Positions 14,162 to 22,395 of a DNA stretch of 25,805 nt are shown here, piece after piece. Within the stretch, counting starts at the first letter, position 1. The number at the start of each line of letters is the position of its first letter. Source of the stretch: Tangfeifania sp. GTDB lineage: Bacteria; Bacteroidota; Bacteroidia; Bacteroidales; Prolixibacteraceae. A program made the position numbers and the translations under genes. Under the pieces are notes generated by a model that was given only the letters and a program-made list of their open reading frames with translations, had not been told where the DNA came from and did not search any database. The stretch lies in assembly GCA_018400515.1 (NCBI GenBank), contig JAGYMR010000010.1, positions 1-25,805 of the forward strand. Direction: 5' to 3'.

Positions 14162-15976
14162 ATGAAAAATTTACTGCTCAACGTGTCCGATGCCCCGAAA
14201 CGCCCGCTTTTTTTTCTGATTTTCCTTCTTTTTGTTTATGCCCCGCTAAAACCGGCGGCAGCTGGAGAAAAAGCGTACCGCATCCAGGGAGCCATGAAAA
14301 AATATCAAACGGTCTCCATCCATTTCGAGGGACCCCGCTTAAGTGCAAACGACCGTTCTCCCAATCCCTTTCTTGATTACCGGCTGCAGGTACTCTTCCG
14401 GGCCCCTTCGGGCAGGGAGTATAACGTCGCCGGTTTTTTTAACGGCGACGGAAAGGGGAAAAATTCCGGCAATTGCTGGACCGTGCGCTTTACCCCTGTG
14501 GAAAAAGGTAAATACGCTTTCACAGCCCGCTTTGAAAAAGGGGAGAAAATAGCCGTTCAGCCGCTGAAAACCGAAGGTCAGCCTGTTGATTTTGACGGTA
14601 CATCCGGGAGCTTCCGGGTGAAAAGAACCGGCAAAAATGCCCGGGGATTTCATAAAAAGGGAGTGCTAACCTGTTCCGGGACCCATTACCTCCGGTTCTC
14701 AGACGGGACCTACTGGTTAAAAGGCGGAACCGACAGCCCCGAAGATTTCCTGGCTTACAAGGGCTTTGCCGGAACGCCCCGTGCAACACATGCCTTTGCT
14801 TCCCATGAGCAGGACTGGCAACCCGGGGATCCGGACTGGCAGGAGGGAAAAGGCAAAGGAATAATCGGAGCACTGAACTACCTGGCCGGTCAAAAGGTGA
14901 ATTCCATTTACCTCCTTTTAATGAACATCGGGGGCGACGGGAAAAATGTCTGGCCGTTTCTTTCGTCCAACATCAACCCGGCGGGCGATCCCGGAAATGA
15001 CAATTTACATTACGATATTAAAAAGCTCGATCAGTGGAACCGGGTGTTCGCGCATGCTCAAAATAAAAACATCTTTTTGCACTTCGTCCTGAACGAGGCA
15101 GAAGAACCCAATAAAAGGGAACTGGATAACGGGAAACTGGGAACCGAACGAAAATTGTTCTACCGCGAGATGATCGCCCGCTTTGCACACCACCCCGCAC
15201 TGCAATGGAACCTCTCTGAAGAATACAACCTGAAATTCAGGCTGCATCCCAAAACGGTCAAATCATTCGCCGGATACATCGCCTCGCTCGACCCCTACCA
15301 CCATCCCATCACGGTTCACCATGCCCACGAGGTGCGGGAGGCCTGGGAACCTTTTGCCGGGGATGAAAACTTTTGTGTCACGTCGTTCCAGACCCGCGAC
15401 ATATCGGCCATCGAATATTTCAGGAATGTTTCCCGGAAAAATCCGCTGGTGATCGGAATGGATGAATTCTTTCCCGACAGAACCAACCGGGAAAATGCGG
15501 ACCGGCACCGGAAAGAGTTCCTTTGGCCGGTCTATTTTTCCGGCGCCCAGATTGAATTTATCCTCGATGAACTGCTGGATACGGAGGATTTCAGAAAATA
15601 TGAACCCTTATGGGAATACATGCGGCATGCCAGAAATTTTCTCATCGACCATTTGCCTTTCCACGAAATGGCTCCGGCTGATGATCTGCTTTCGGGCGAA
15701 AGCACATTTGAAGGAAAAAACGGCACCTATGGAGGAAAAGTTTTTGCCAAAGAGAATGAGATTTACTCCGTCTATTACCCGGTGGCCGTTCATACAGGAA
15801 AACTGAAGGTCCCTGCCCCGGGCCGGTTTCTCCAACAATGGTTCAATCCCCGGAGCGGAAAATTCGAGGGAAAACCCCGGAAGGTAATCTTCGAAGAAAA
15901 CAGTGAATTTGTTATCGGATCACCTCCCGGAGATCCTTCCAGCGACTGGGTTGTTTTGTTTACACGGAAAAAGTAA
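14162..15976 (+). CDS. Exported DUF5060 putative glycoside hydrolase
   Basis: A 604-residue protein. A hydrophobic signal segment (about 14-34, 'PAAAG') precedes a DUF5060 Ig-like domain (about 38-125), a TIM-barrel-like region (about 160-500) starting with 'GTHYLRFSDGTYWLKGGTDSPEDFLAY', and a C-terminal beta domain (about 505-600) with 'QQWFNPRSGKFEG', typical of the putative collagen-binding domain paired with such barrels. Candidate catalytic acids are Glu353/Glu354 in 'NLSEEYN' and Glu435 in 'GMDEFFP'. Members occur in polysaccharide-degrading Bacteroidota, but most have no known substrate. There is no T9SS tail or lipobox, so a periplasmic location is likely. It is divergent from the GH71/99-like gene and followed by the serine hydrolase gene, 305 bases downstream. 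Confidence 0.83.
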   Translation: MKNLLLNVSDAPKRPLFFLIFLLFVYAPLKPAAAGEKAYRIQGAMKKYQTVSIHFEGPRLSANDRSPNPFLDYRLQVLFRAPSGREYNVAGFFNGDGKGKNSGNCWTVRFTPVEKGKYAFTARFEKGEKIAVQPLKTEGQPVDFDGTSGSFRVKRTGKNARGFHKKGVLTCSGTHYLRFSDGTYWLKGGTDSPEDFLAYKGFAGTPRATHAFASHEQDWQPGDPDWQEGKGKGIIGALNYLAGQKVNSIYLLLMNIGGDGKNVWPFLSSNINPAGDPGNDNLHYDIKKLDQWNRVFAHAQNKNIFLHFVLNEAEEPNKRELDNGKLGTERKLFYREMIARFAHHPALQWNLSEEYNLKFRLHPKTVKSFAGYIASLDPYHHPITVHHAHEVREAWEPFAGDENFCVTSFQTRDISAIEYFRNVSRKNPLVIGMDEFFPDRTNRENADRHRKEFLWPVYFSGAQIEFILDELLDTEDFRKYEPLWEYMRHARNFLIDHLPFHEMAPADDLLSGESTFEGKNGTYGGKVFAKENEIYSVYYPVAVHTGKLKVPAPGRFLQQWFNPRSGKFEGKPRKVIFEENSEFVIGSPPGDPSSDWVVLFTRKK

Positions 15977-16005
15977 TTCCTTGTTCCGACTTTTAAAAAT
16001 AGGTC

Positions 16006-16035
16006 CTGCCACAACCAGATTGTTTTGTTTGGCAG
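16006..16035 (+). other. Hairpin after the DUF5060 gene
   Basis: CTGCCACAAC (16006-16015) pairs with GTTTGGCAG (16027-16035) with one bulged C, giving a 9-bp stem and an 11-base loop 30 bases after the DUF5060 stop. It is followed by A-rich rather than T-rich sequence, so it may stabilise the 3' end of the mRNA rather than terminate by the intrinsic mechanism. Confidence 0.33.
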
Positions 16036-16117
16036 AAAAAAGCAGTCTCTTTTCTGGCTTCTGACTAGTCCTCCTCCAACGGGGATGTTATTTCCCGGGA
16101 GAAAGAATCTTTTTTCT

Positions 16118-16134
16118 GACTTTTTGCAAAAGTC
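16118..16134. other. Short perfect hairpin GACTTTT/AAAAGTC
   Basis: A 7-bp perfect stem (16118-16124 with 16128-16134) closes a 3-base loop. No T-run follows on the plus strand. It is about 150 bases before the serine hydrolase ATG. Confidence 0.3.
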
Positions 16135-16281
16135 CTGCTATGATGATTTTGGTTCACAAGAAAGACAACCCCTTTTTAATGATTTCCGGGAAAAGTTTTG
16201 CGCGGCAGGAATTGACAAAAAAGAGACAGTTAAACTAATTATCAAATATTTAACCATTCAAAAAAAATTAAATTCATTTTT

Positions 16282-17334
16282 ATGAGACATACCTGCAAAA
16301 GAGGCTCCATTTTCCTTATAACCCTCTTTACCTGTTTGACCTATTTCTCCAAAGCGCAAACCTCACATTTTCCGGGAAAATCCTGGCCGGAGAAAAACCC
16401 CGCCCACTTTGGAATGGACCGGCAGAAACTGGATTCGATCTCCCTCCTGCTGGGAGGCCGGGGGTGCATTATCAAAGAGGGATCTGTGATCCTAAGCTGG
16501 GGAAACCAGGAATCCAAATCGGACTGGCTCTCTTCCGTCAAACCAATATTCAGCACCCTCTTATTCTTTGCCATCGAGGAGGGAAAAATCCCGGGGGTAC
16601 ATTATAAGATCAAAAACCTGGGATGGGAGTTAAACGAAAAAGACCAGTCCATGGAATTTTATCACCTGGCCAATATGACCAGCGGATATGCACGCCCCGA
16701 AAAGCCGGGCAAGGCATGGGCATACAATGATTTTGCCATCCAGCTTTACCAGAAAAGCCTGTTTGACAAGATATTCCGGGAAGATCCCGAAAAAGTGTTT
16801 CTCAGCAGGCTGGGGGCCTTGCAATTTCAGGATCATCCTTCCTTCCCGAAGGAAAAGCCAAGAATTTATGCCTCGGTCCGGGATTTTGCCCGGCTGGGAC
16901 TGTTCTGGATCAACCGGGGAGAATGGAATAACCGGCAGCTGCTTCCGGCAAAATATTTCAGGAAATACATGAAACCCCAAACCCCGGAAAAATTACCTCC
17001 GACCAACAAAAGTGCGGCAACCAATGACTATTTGAAAATCGGTTCCTTCGGAGGGGGATCGGATCACTTTACCCGGTATGGGGCGGGGATCTATGGCTTT
17101 AACTGGTGGTTTAACGGAAAAGGGCGTTTGCACCCCCGCTCAAAAACCTGGCCGGATGCACCCGATGACACCTTTATGACAATCGGCGCCGGCGGCAATA
17201 ACATGGTCATGATCCCCGGACAGCGTCTGATTTTATCCAGCGCCCGGGGAAACTGGGGACGTCTGGAAGCAGGAAACCCCCAAAATACGTTCAACCGGAT
17301 CATTAAATTACTGGTATCGGCCGCTGAAAAATAA
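16282..17334 (+). CDS. Exported serine hydrolase, beta-lactamase / penicillin-binding fold
   Basis: A 350-residue protein with a signal peptide (about 8-26, 'SKAQ'). The class C beta-lactamase-type active site is visible: Ser84-Ser-Val-Lys87 as the SxxK nucleophile motif, followed by the usual hydrophobic helix and 'AIEEGKI'; 'WAYND' with Tyr148-Asn149 in place of the classic YxN; and a Gly-rich 'GAGGNNMVMIPG' (302-313) at the third motif. Such proteins include esterases, D-amino acid peptidases and uncharacterised hydrolases; no beta-lactamase activity should be inferred. Placed among glycosidases, it might remove ester groups from a glycan, but that is a guess. It is convergent with the GH65 gene, with only 2 bases between stops. 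Confidence 0.8.
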   Translation: MRHTCKRGSIFLITLFTCLTYFSKAQTSHFPGKSWPEKNPAHFGMDRQKLDSISLLLGGRGCIIKEGSVILSWGNQESKSDWLSSVKPIFSTLLFFAIEEGKIPGVHYKIKNLGWELNEKDQSMEFYHLANMTSGYARPEKPGKAWAYNDFAIQLYQKSLFDKIFREDPEKVFLSRLGALQFQDHPSFPKEKPRIYASVRDFARLGLFWINRGEWNNRQLLPAKYFRKYMKPQTPEKLPPTNKSAATNDYLKIGSFGGGSDHFTRYGAGIYGFNWWFNGKGRLHPRSKTWPDAPDDTFMTIGAGGNNMVMIPGQRLILSSARGNWGRLEAGNPQNTFNRIIKLLVSAAEK

Positions 17335-17336
17335 GA

Positions 17337-19730
17337 TCATTTCAGGGAAAAAACTTTCTGATCTCCCTCGCCAAAAACATAGATCTTATTCCGGAATCCG
17401 ATTCTCACCCGGGGGGACCAGCCGGTTTCAAAAGTAACTTCCAGATTCTTCTGATCCAGCAGCATTCCGATCCAGTGACCCCGGTAACGGATGCGCATTT
17501 TCAGATAACGTAGTTCATGCGGCAGTTGTGGATTGATCCACAACACGCCGTTCCGAATCTCAAGTCCCGTATAACACCGCTGGACAATATCAACGGTTCC
17601 TGCCATGGCCCCGAGGTGAATGCCTTCGGAGGTGGTTCCTCCCTGTATGTCTTCAAAATCGCTTTTCAGCGACTCCTGGAAGGATTCCCACGACTGTTCA
17701 CGATCGGAGCGGGCAAGCACCCAGGAATTGACCAGCCGGCTGAGCGTTGAACCATGAGAGCTGCGACGGATGTAATAATTGACGTTTCCCGGAATATAAG
17801 AGGGATCAAATGGATATCCCAACCGGTTAAAAATCGCTTCCAGCTGTTCCTGCGAAAAAAGGTAAAACAACATGAGTACATCGGCCTGCTTCGCGATTTT
17901 ATAATCATTGGCAGAATCTCCTTCCGCTTTGAGGATCCGGTCCATCCGGTGAACATCTCCGTACTTTTTACGGTACATCTCCCAGTCGATCTCTTTCAGC
18001 TCCCCGTATCCTTCAAACTGGCTGATGATGCCCTTATCGTGGAAAGGCACAAACATCCTCCGGGAAATCTTATCCCAGCGGTCAAGCTCTTTCCGGGTAA
18101 TCTCAAGTTCATCGAACAGCTCCTTTTTCCGCGTTTCAGAAAGGTGGCCGAGCATCTGGAGTGCCCGGTGAAGCACCCAGCTTGCCATGATATTGGTGTA
18201 AGCATTGTTTTTCAATCCGGGAGTATCCGAACCGGGATACCGGGTATGAAATTCATCGGGTCCCACCACGCCGTGAATCTCATAACGGCCGCGTGCGGCA
18301 TTCCAGATGGCTGCACTTGACCAGAACCGGGCAATTTCCAGCAACATCTCCGCGCCGTAAAAAGACATGAACTCAAGATCCCGGGTGGCTTCAAAGTACT
18401 GATGAATATTGTAGGCAATGGCAGCACCGACATGCCGTTGCAAATAAGTATCATCCTCATCCCATTTTCCCGATTTGGGATTCAGATGGAGCTCCTGACT
18501 CTCTTCACGGCCATTGCTGCCGCTTTGCCATGGAAACATCGCCCCCTTGTAACCAACTTCCCGGGCAGCACGACGCGCTGCCGGCAAACGGCGGTACCTG
18601 TATTTCAACAACGAACGGGCCAGTTCGGGAAGCTGAAAGTTCAGAAACGGAAAAACAAACAGTTCATCCCAGAAGATGTGGCCCCGGTAAGCTTCACCAT
18701 GCCATCCGCGGGCAGGGATCCCTACATCCAGGTCAATGGTATTGATGGAGGCGGTCTGCAGAATATGAAAAACATGAAGCCGTAGAATCTTCTGGGTGTA
18801 CTTCCCTTCCAGGAGCTCCAGGTCACAACGGTACCACAGTTGTTCCCAGATCTTAACATGACTTTTCAATAACTGCTCAAAACTTTCCGCAGTCAGAAGG
18901 GCATCCTCCGCCTCCAGACCGGGTTCACTGATGGCCGGATCGCGGGAAGTATAAAGCGATACCACCTTCTCAATACGAATCCTTTTTCCCTCCTCACAGT
19001 CAAAAAAAAGTTTTTGCGCAATGTAACCATCCGCTTCGGTTGTTTCCCTACAGGGTGAGTATTCGCGGTCTTCAATAAAAACACGGGTCCGGGCCGCCTG
19101 AGCCATCCGGATCTTTGACTGCCGGGTGCGGGTGACCAGGAGTATGCGCTCATCGTCAATCTGCCGGGTCTTCACCGGCTGCAGATGCTCCCCTTTAAGG
19201 GCCTTGTAACGGTCCACCCCCGTATTGGTAACGGTTCCGTCAAGAGCCGACCGAATTTCAATCTTTCCGGACCAGTTCCGCGGCGTCAGTTTCCATTCAA
19301 TGGCTGCCAGATGCGGATATTTCATATGCACCAGCCGCCGGCTCACCAGCGAGGTCTCCCGGCCTTCCGCATCAACAAAATCAATAATGCGCTGTAAAAC
19401 GCCCTTGTTGAGCTCCAGGTTCTGCCGAAAAGAAAGGATCTTAACCTGATCAGTATCAAACCAGGGGCCACCATCCACGCGAAAGGAGAGACTCAGCCAA
19501 TTGGGCCAGTTGACCAGATCTTCATTCTCCACCTGCCGGCCCGAAACCGCCGAAGTCATTCGGTTATAACCGCCGGCCAGATAGGTTCCCGGATAATGAG
19601 GCCCTCCGGCCCGGGCTTCCTCAGCTGCACCCCGTGTGGCAAAATAACCGTTGCCCAGGGTGCAAAGGGCTTCCCTCACTGGCTGATACTCCGGACACCA
19701 GTCTTTATAAATAATTCTCCAATCCCTCAT
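17337..19730 (-). CDS. Glycoside hydrolase family 65 phosphorylase/hydrolase
   Basis: A 797-residue cytosolic enzyme with the three-part GH65 layout: an N-terminal beta-sandwich (about 1-270), an (alpha/alpha)6 barrel (about 310-690) and a short beta C-terminus. Hallmarks are 'GNGYFATRGA' (27-36), 'YRGHIFWDE' (348-356), the general acid Glu493 in 'GPDEF', 'KQADVLMLFYL' (614-624) and the phosphate-site-like 'HGSTLS' (659-664) and 'GGTTSEGIHLGAMAGT' (697-712). GH65 enzymes mostly phosphorolyse alpha-glucosides such as maltose, trehalose, kojibiose or nigerose to beta-glucose 1-phosphate. The Ser/Thr-rich phosphate loop favours a phosphorylase over a hydrolase. No beta-phosphoglucomutase gene is adjacent, and the substrate is unresolved. 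Confidence 0.9.
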   Translation of the reverse strand: MRDWRIIYKDWCPEYQPVREALCTLGNGYFATRGAAEEARAGGPHYPGTYLAGGYNRMTSAVSGRQVENEDLVNWPNWLSLSFRVDGGPWFDTDQVKILSFRQNLELNKGVLQRIIDFVDAEGRETSLVSRRLVHMKYPHLAAIEWKLTPRNWSGKIEIRSALDGTVTNTGVDRYKALKGEHLQPVKTRQIDDERILLVTRTRQSKIRMAQAARTRVFIEDREYSPCRETTEADGYIAQKLFFDCEEGKRIRIEKVVSLYTSRDPAISEPGLEAEDALLTAESFEQLLKSHVKIWEQLWYRCDLELLEGKYTQKILRLHVFHILQTASINTIDLDVGIPARGWHGEAYRGHIFWDELFVFPFLNFQLPELARSLLKYRYRRLPAARRAAREVGYKGAMFPWQSGSNGREESQELHLNPKSGKWDEDDTYLQRHVGAAIAYNIHQYFEATRDLEFMSFYGAEMLLEIARFWSSAAIWNAARGRYEIHGVVGPDEFHTRYPGSDTPGLKNNAYTNIMASWVLHRALQMLGHLSETRKKELFDELEITRKELDRWDKISRRMFVPFHDKGIISQFEGYGELKEIDWEMYRKKYGDVHRMDRILKAEGDSANDYKIAKQADVLMLFYLFSQEQLEAIFNRLGYPFDPSYIPGNVNYYIRRSSHGSTLSRLVNSWVLARSDREQSWESFQESLKSDFEDIQGGTTSEGIHLGAMAGTVDIVQRCYTGLEIRNGVLWINPQLPHELRYLKMRIRYRGHWIGMLLDQKNLEVTFETGWSPRVRIGFRNKIYVFGEGDQKVFSLK

Positions 19731-19804
19731 AAAAACCCATTTGAAATTTTATTATGCTATTGGAAAAATTCTTTTCTTCATGGAAATCCTTAATAATCTG
19801 CTTT

Positions 19805-19823
19805 GACGGATTTGAAATCCGTC
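19805..19823. repeat. REP-like palindromic intergenic repeat
   Basis: GACGGATT-TGA-AATCCGTC is a perfect 8-bp inverted repeat around TGA, followed by a GC-rich stretch (to about 19865) in an otherwise AT-rich gap between the APS reductase stop and the GH65 start. No T-run follows on either strand. Short palindromes of this 'GGATTT...AAATCC' type are, to my recollection, dispersed repeats in Bacteroidota genomes; no second copy is present in this window, so repeat status is inferred. Confidence 0.45.
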
Positions 19824-19870
19824 CCGACAAGCGACAGCCCCAAACAGCGAGGCTCCGCCCGGAAACCGGA

Positions 19871-20584
19871 TCATTCGTTTTCGTGCAATCCGCACTCTTT
19901 CCCGGAGTTCTTCTCCCACCACCAGCGGCCATCCCGGAAATCCTCACCGGGACGGATAGCGCGAGTACAGGGCTCGCAGCCAATGCTTACATACCCCTGA
20001 TCGTGAAGCACATTATAGGGTACATGATGTTTCTTTACGTAATCTTTTACCTCCTCAAGGCTCCAGTTAATCAACGGATTGTATTTTATTATCTGATTAG
20101 CCTCATCCCATTCAAACTCCTCCAAATCACTCCGGTAAGTCGATTGTGAAGCCCGGAGACCGGTAATCCAGATTTCATTTCCGTTCAATGCCCGCTGCAG
20201 CGGCAGCACCTTCCGAATAAAACAGCACTCTTTCCGGTTTTCCACCGACTCATAGAAACTAAAAGGTCCTTTTTCATTTAACAATTTTTCCACTTTGTCT
20301 GCCGGCGGGAAAAAAACCCGGATGGGCTTTCCATATTTCTCACGGGTGCTGCGGAAAACTTTGTAGGTTTCCTCAAACATGCGGCCGGTGTCGAGTGTCA
20401 CTACCTTTACCGGCAAATTGTTCGTGAAAATAATATCCGTTATGACCTGGTCCTCATACCCAAAACTAGTGGTAAAAAGGACTTTGCCGGGATGATCCCC
20501 TGTCAGGGATTCTATTTTTTGGAAAATCGACCAGCCGAAGTACCGGGCGTTGTATTTTCTTGCAAGTTCCTTCCCTTTCATCAT
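19871..20584 (-). CDS. cysH: Assimilatory adenylyl-sulfate (APS) reductase
   Basis: A 237-residue PAPS/APS reductase family enzyme that reduces activated sulfate to sulfite using thioredoxin or glutaredoxin. The [4Fe-4S] cluster cysteines typical of the APS-specific branch are present: Cys120-Cys121 in 'KECCFIRK' and Cys203/Cys206 in 'GCEPCTRA'. The catalytic Cys231 lies in the C-terminal 'KECGLH'. The nucleotide-binding region includes 'TTSFGYEDQV' (38-47) and 'TLDTGRMFEET' (63-73). Together these point to APS (EC 1.8.4.10) rather than PAPS as substrate. A tandem ATG gives Met1 or Met2 as start. It follows the rlmI-like gene after 36 bases on the same strand; no other sulfate-assimilation gene is in the window. 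Confidence 0.92.
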   Translation of the reverse strand: MMKGKELARKYNARYFGWSIFQKIESLTGDHPGKVLFTTSFGYEDQVITDIIFTNNLPVKVVTLDTGRMFEETYKVFRSTREKYGKPIRVFFPPADKVEKLLNEKGPFSFYESVENRKECCFIRKVLPLQRALNGNEIWITGLRASQSTYRSDLEEFEWDEANQIIKYNPLINWSLEEVKDYVKKHHVPYNVLHDQGYVSIGCEPCTRAIRPGEDFRDGRWWWEKNSGKECGLHENE

Positions 20585-20620
20585 GATTGCAATTTATATT
20601 TTAAATTCAAAAGATCCAAC

Positions 20621-21826
20621 TTAATCTTCCACATACAAAACCAGTCCCTTTAAATATTCCCCTTCGGGATGATATATATTGACCGGATGATCGGGAGGCT
20701 GTCCCAGGTGATGGAGGATACGCACGGTACGTCCGGAAATGGCAGCGGCCGAAAAAACCGCCTCCCGGAAACGGTCCCTCGAAATGACCTGCGAACAGGA
20801 AAAAGTAAACAGGAGTCCGCCGCTCCTGATCTGTTCAAATGCCCGTACATTGAGCCGTTTGTATCCCTGAAGGGCCTGATGCATTGTATTCCGGTGCCGT
20901 GCAAATGCCGGCGGATCCAAAATGATCATATCGTATTGGTCCCTGATATGCTTCAGATATTCAAAAGCATCTGCCGCAAAAGCTTTATGCCGGCGATCCT
21001 CCGGAAAGTTCATTTCCACATTGGTTTGGGTCAGCTCAATCGCTTTTTCTGAGGAGTCCACCGAATGAACCAGGCGGGCACCCCCCTGCAACGCATAAAC
21101 CGAAAAACCGCCGGTATACCCGAACATGTTCAGCACATCCCGGTTGCCGGCATATTGCTGAACCAGCCGCCGGTTTTCCCGCTGGTCAATAAAAAAACCG
21201 GTTTTTTGTCCCCCGATCCAGTCGACCCTGAACTTCAACCCATATTCCATGACCTCCGTTCCGGCGGTTGTTCCCCACAAATAGCCGTTGGCGGGTTCAA
21301 CATCCTGCTTATAAGCAAGGGATTTTTCACTTTTGTCGTAAACAGCCTTTAACCGGTCGCCCAACACCTCTTTGAATGCCCTGACCAGCTCCTGCCGGAT
21401 GAGGTACATCCCTACCGAATATAGCTGCATCACTGCAGTTCGGTTGTAAAAATCAACGATCAGCCCCGGCATTCCGTCCCCTTCGGCATGAATGAGCCGG
21501 AAAACATTGGTTTTCCCGTCACGGATGACCCCTGCGGCCTTCCGGTATTCCCAGGCATTGCGGATCCTTCTTTTCCAGAAATCATAATCCGGGACCGTTT
21601 CCGAAAAAGAGACAATGCGCACGGCAATGGATCCGGTTTGATAATGCCCGAGCCCCAGAAATTCATCTTTATTGGAATAGACCTTCACCAGGGCACCTTC
21701 GGCAGGCGTTCCGTAAATTTTTTTTATCGCTCCTGAAAATACCCAGGGGTGAAAACGTTTCAGCGATTGATCCTTTCCGGATTTCAGCACGATCCGGATC
21801 ATTTCTGAAAATTTGGGATTACTCAT
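20621..21826 (-). CDS. rlmI: RlmI-like 23S rRNA (cytosine-C5) methyltransferase
   Basis: A SAM-dependent RNA methyltransferase of 401 residues, close to E. coli RlmI (m5C1962 of 23S rRNA) in size. The N-terminal PUA-type domain includes 'HPWVFSGAI' (26-34). The C-terminal Rossmann domain has the SAM motif 'MFGYTGGFSVYAL' (234-246), the acidic motif 'HSVDSSEKA' (254-262), motif IV 'ILDPPAF' (302-308) and 'FSCS' with the candidate catalytic Cys344. Three in-frame ATGs are possible (21841, 21826, 21802). I chose 21826, which overlaps the stop of the exonuclease gene by 8 bases (ATGAGTAA); 21802 would match the shortest family N-terminus. It is in a minus-strand run with the exonuclease and DUF5063 genes. 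Confidence 0.88.
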   Translation of the reverse strand: MSNPKFSEMIRIVLKSGKDQSLKRFHPWVFSGAIKKIYGTPAEGALVKVYSNKDEFLGLGHYQTGSIAVRIVSFSETVPDYDFWKRRIRNAWEYRKAAGVIRDGKTNVFRLIHAEGDGMPGLIVDFYNRTAVMQLYSVGMYLIRQELVRAFKEVLGDRLKAVYDKSEKSLAYKQDVEPANGYLWGTTAGTEVMEYGLKFRVDWIGGQKTGFFIDQRENRRLVQQYAGNRDVLNMFGYTGGFSVYALQGGARLVHSVDSSEKAIELTQTNVEMNFPEDRRHKAFAADAFEYLKHIRDQYDMIILDPPAFARHRNTMHQALQGYKRLNVRAFEQIRSGGLLFTFSCSQVISRDRFREAVFSAAAISGRTVRILHHLGQPPDHPVNIYHPEGEYLKGLVLYVED

Positions 21827-22391
21827 TTGAAAAATGCTCATAAATTTTCAACGCCGCCCACGCATCGGTGGCTGCATAAACCTGCTGGGCTTCCGTAAGT
21901 GAAGAGACCTCCCAGTTCGACAATTGCTGCGATTTGGAGATCCGGAACCCGCAGGTGATGGCAACCAGTTTCTTAAGGCTGAAATTCTGGATTCCCAGAT
22001 CCTTTGCATAATCCTGCAGTTCGATGAACCCCCGGGGATTAAACTCACTAATCTCCCGGAGCCCCTTGATATCATCCCGGATGGCCACTCCCGGTTTCAA
22101 AATGCGGGGATTGGCAAACAGCTTCCGCAGGGGCGCCGGCAGTCCGATCCTGTGAAGCCGGAATAAAAAAGCCTCCCCCGGGGTGGATAACTGTAAAAGG
22201 GCCACCTTGTTGATAACCCCTTTTTTAAAGGAGGGGCGCGTCTCCGTGTCAAATCCGATCACCGGAAAAGATGCCAGAAAACGGGCAGCACCCCGGACCT
22301 GATCCGGCTTTTCGATCACGTGTATCTTTCCCTCGAACCGCCCCCGTGGTAACCCGGTCAGTTCTTCGGTTGTTATTCTTTCTTTAAACAT
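21819..22391 (-). CDS. DEDDy 3'-5' exonuclease domain protein (RNase D-like)
   Basis: A 190-residue stand-alone exonuclease domain. ExoI is 'GFDTETRP' (Asp48, Glu50), ExoII is in 'GVAIRDDIKGL' (Asp106/107) and ExoIII is 'YAATDAW' (Tyr172, Asp176), the DEDDy pattern of RNase D, WRN and the Pol I proofreading domain. It lacks HRDC domains, so it is not full RNase D; RNA or DNA may be the substrate. The frame continues to 22511, but the ATG at 22391 is supported by the AGGAG Shine-Dalgarno at 22403-22399, 7 bases upstream, one of the few good ones in the window. It starts 4 bases after the DUF5063 stop, so the two are surely cotranscribed. Confidence 0.9.
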   Translation of the reverse strand: MFKERITTEELTGLPRGRFEGKIHVIEKPDQVRGAARFLASFPVIGFDTETRPSFKKGVINKVALLQLSTPGEAFLFRLHRIGLPAPLRKLFANPRILKPGVAIRDDIKGLREISEFNPRGFIELQDYAKDLGIQNFSLKKLVAITCGFRISKSQQLSNWEVSSLTEAQQVYAATDAWAALKIYEHFSNE

Positions 22392-22395
22392 TTTT

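Larger units (their letters stand above)
15977..16281. other. Intergenic region with hairpins and degenerate repeats (305 bases)
   Basis: This lies between two plus-strand genes. It contains a bulged 9-bp hairpin (16006-16035), a 7-bp hairpin (16118-16134) and three degenerate copies of a GAC...(A/G)GTCCT motif starting near 15988, 16063 and 16118. The final 60 bases are AT-rich and presumably hold the promoter of the serine hydrolase gene, though no clear TAnnTTTG box is seen. A TTG-start frame at 16025-16285 overlaps the next ATG as ATGA but lacks coding character. Confidence 0.4.

Noticed and set aside
16025..16285. An 86-codon frame ending in an ATGA overlap with the serine hydrolase gene
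   Set aside because: It begins only with TTG, has no recognisable domain, and its last third is the AT-rich promoter-like region; the ATGA overlap is probably chance.
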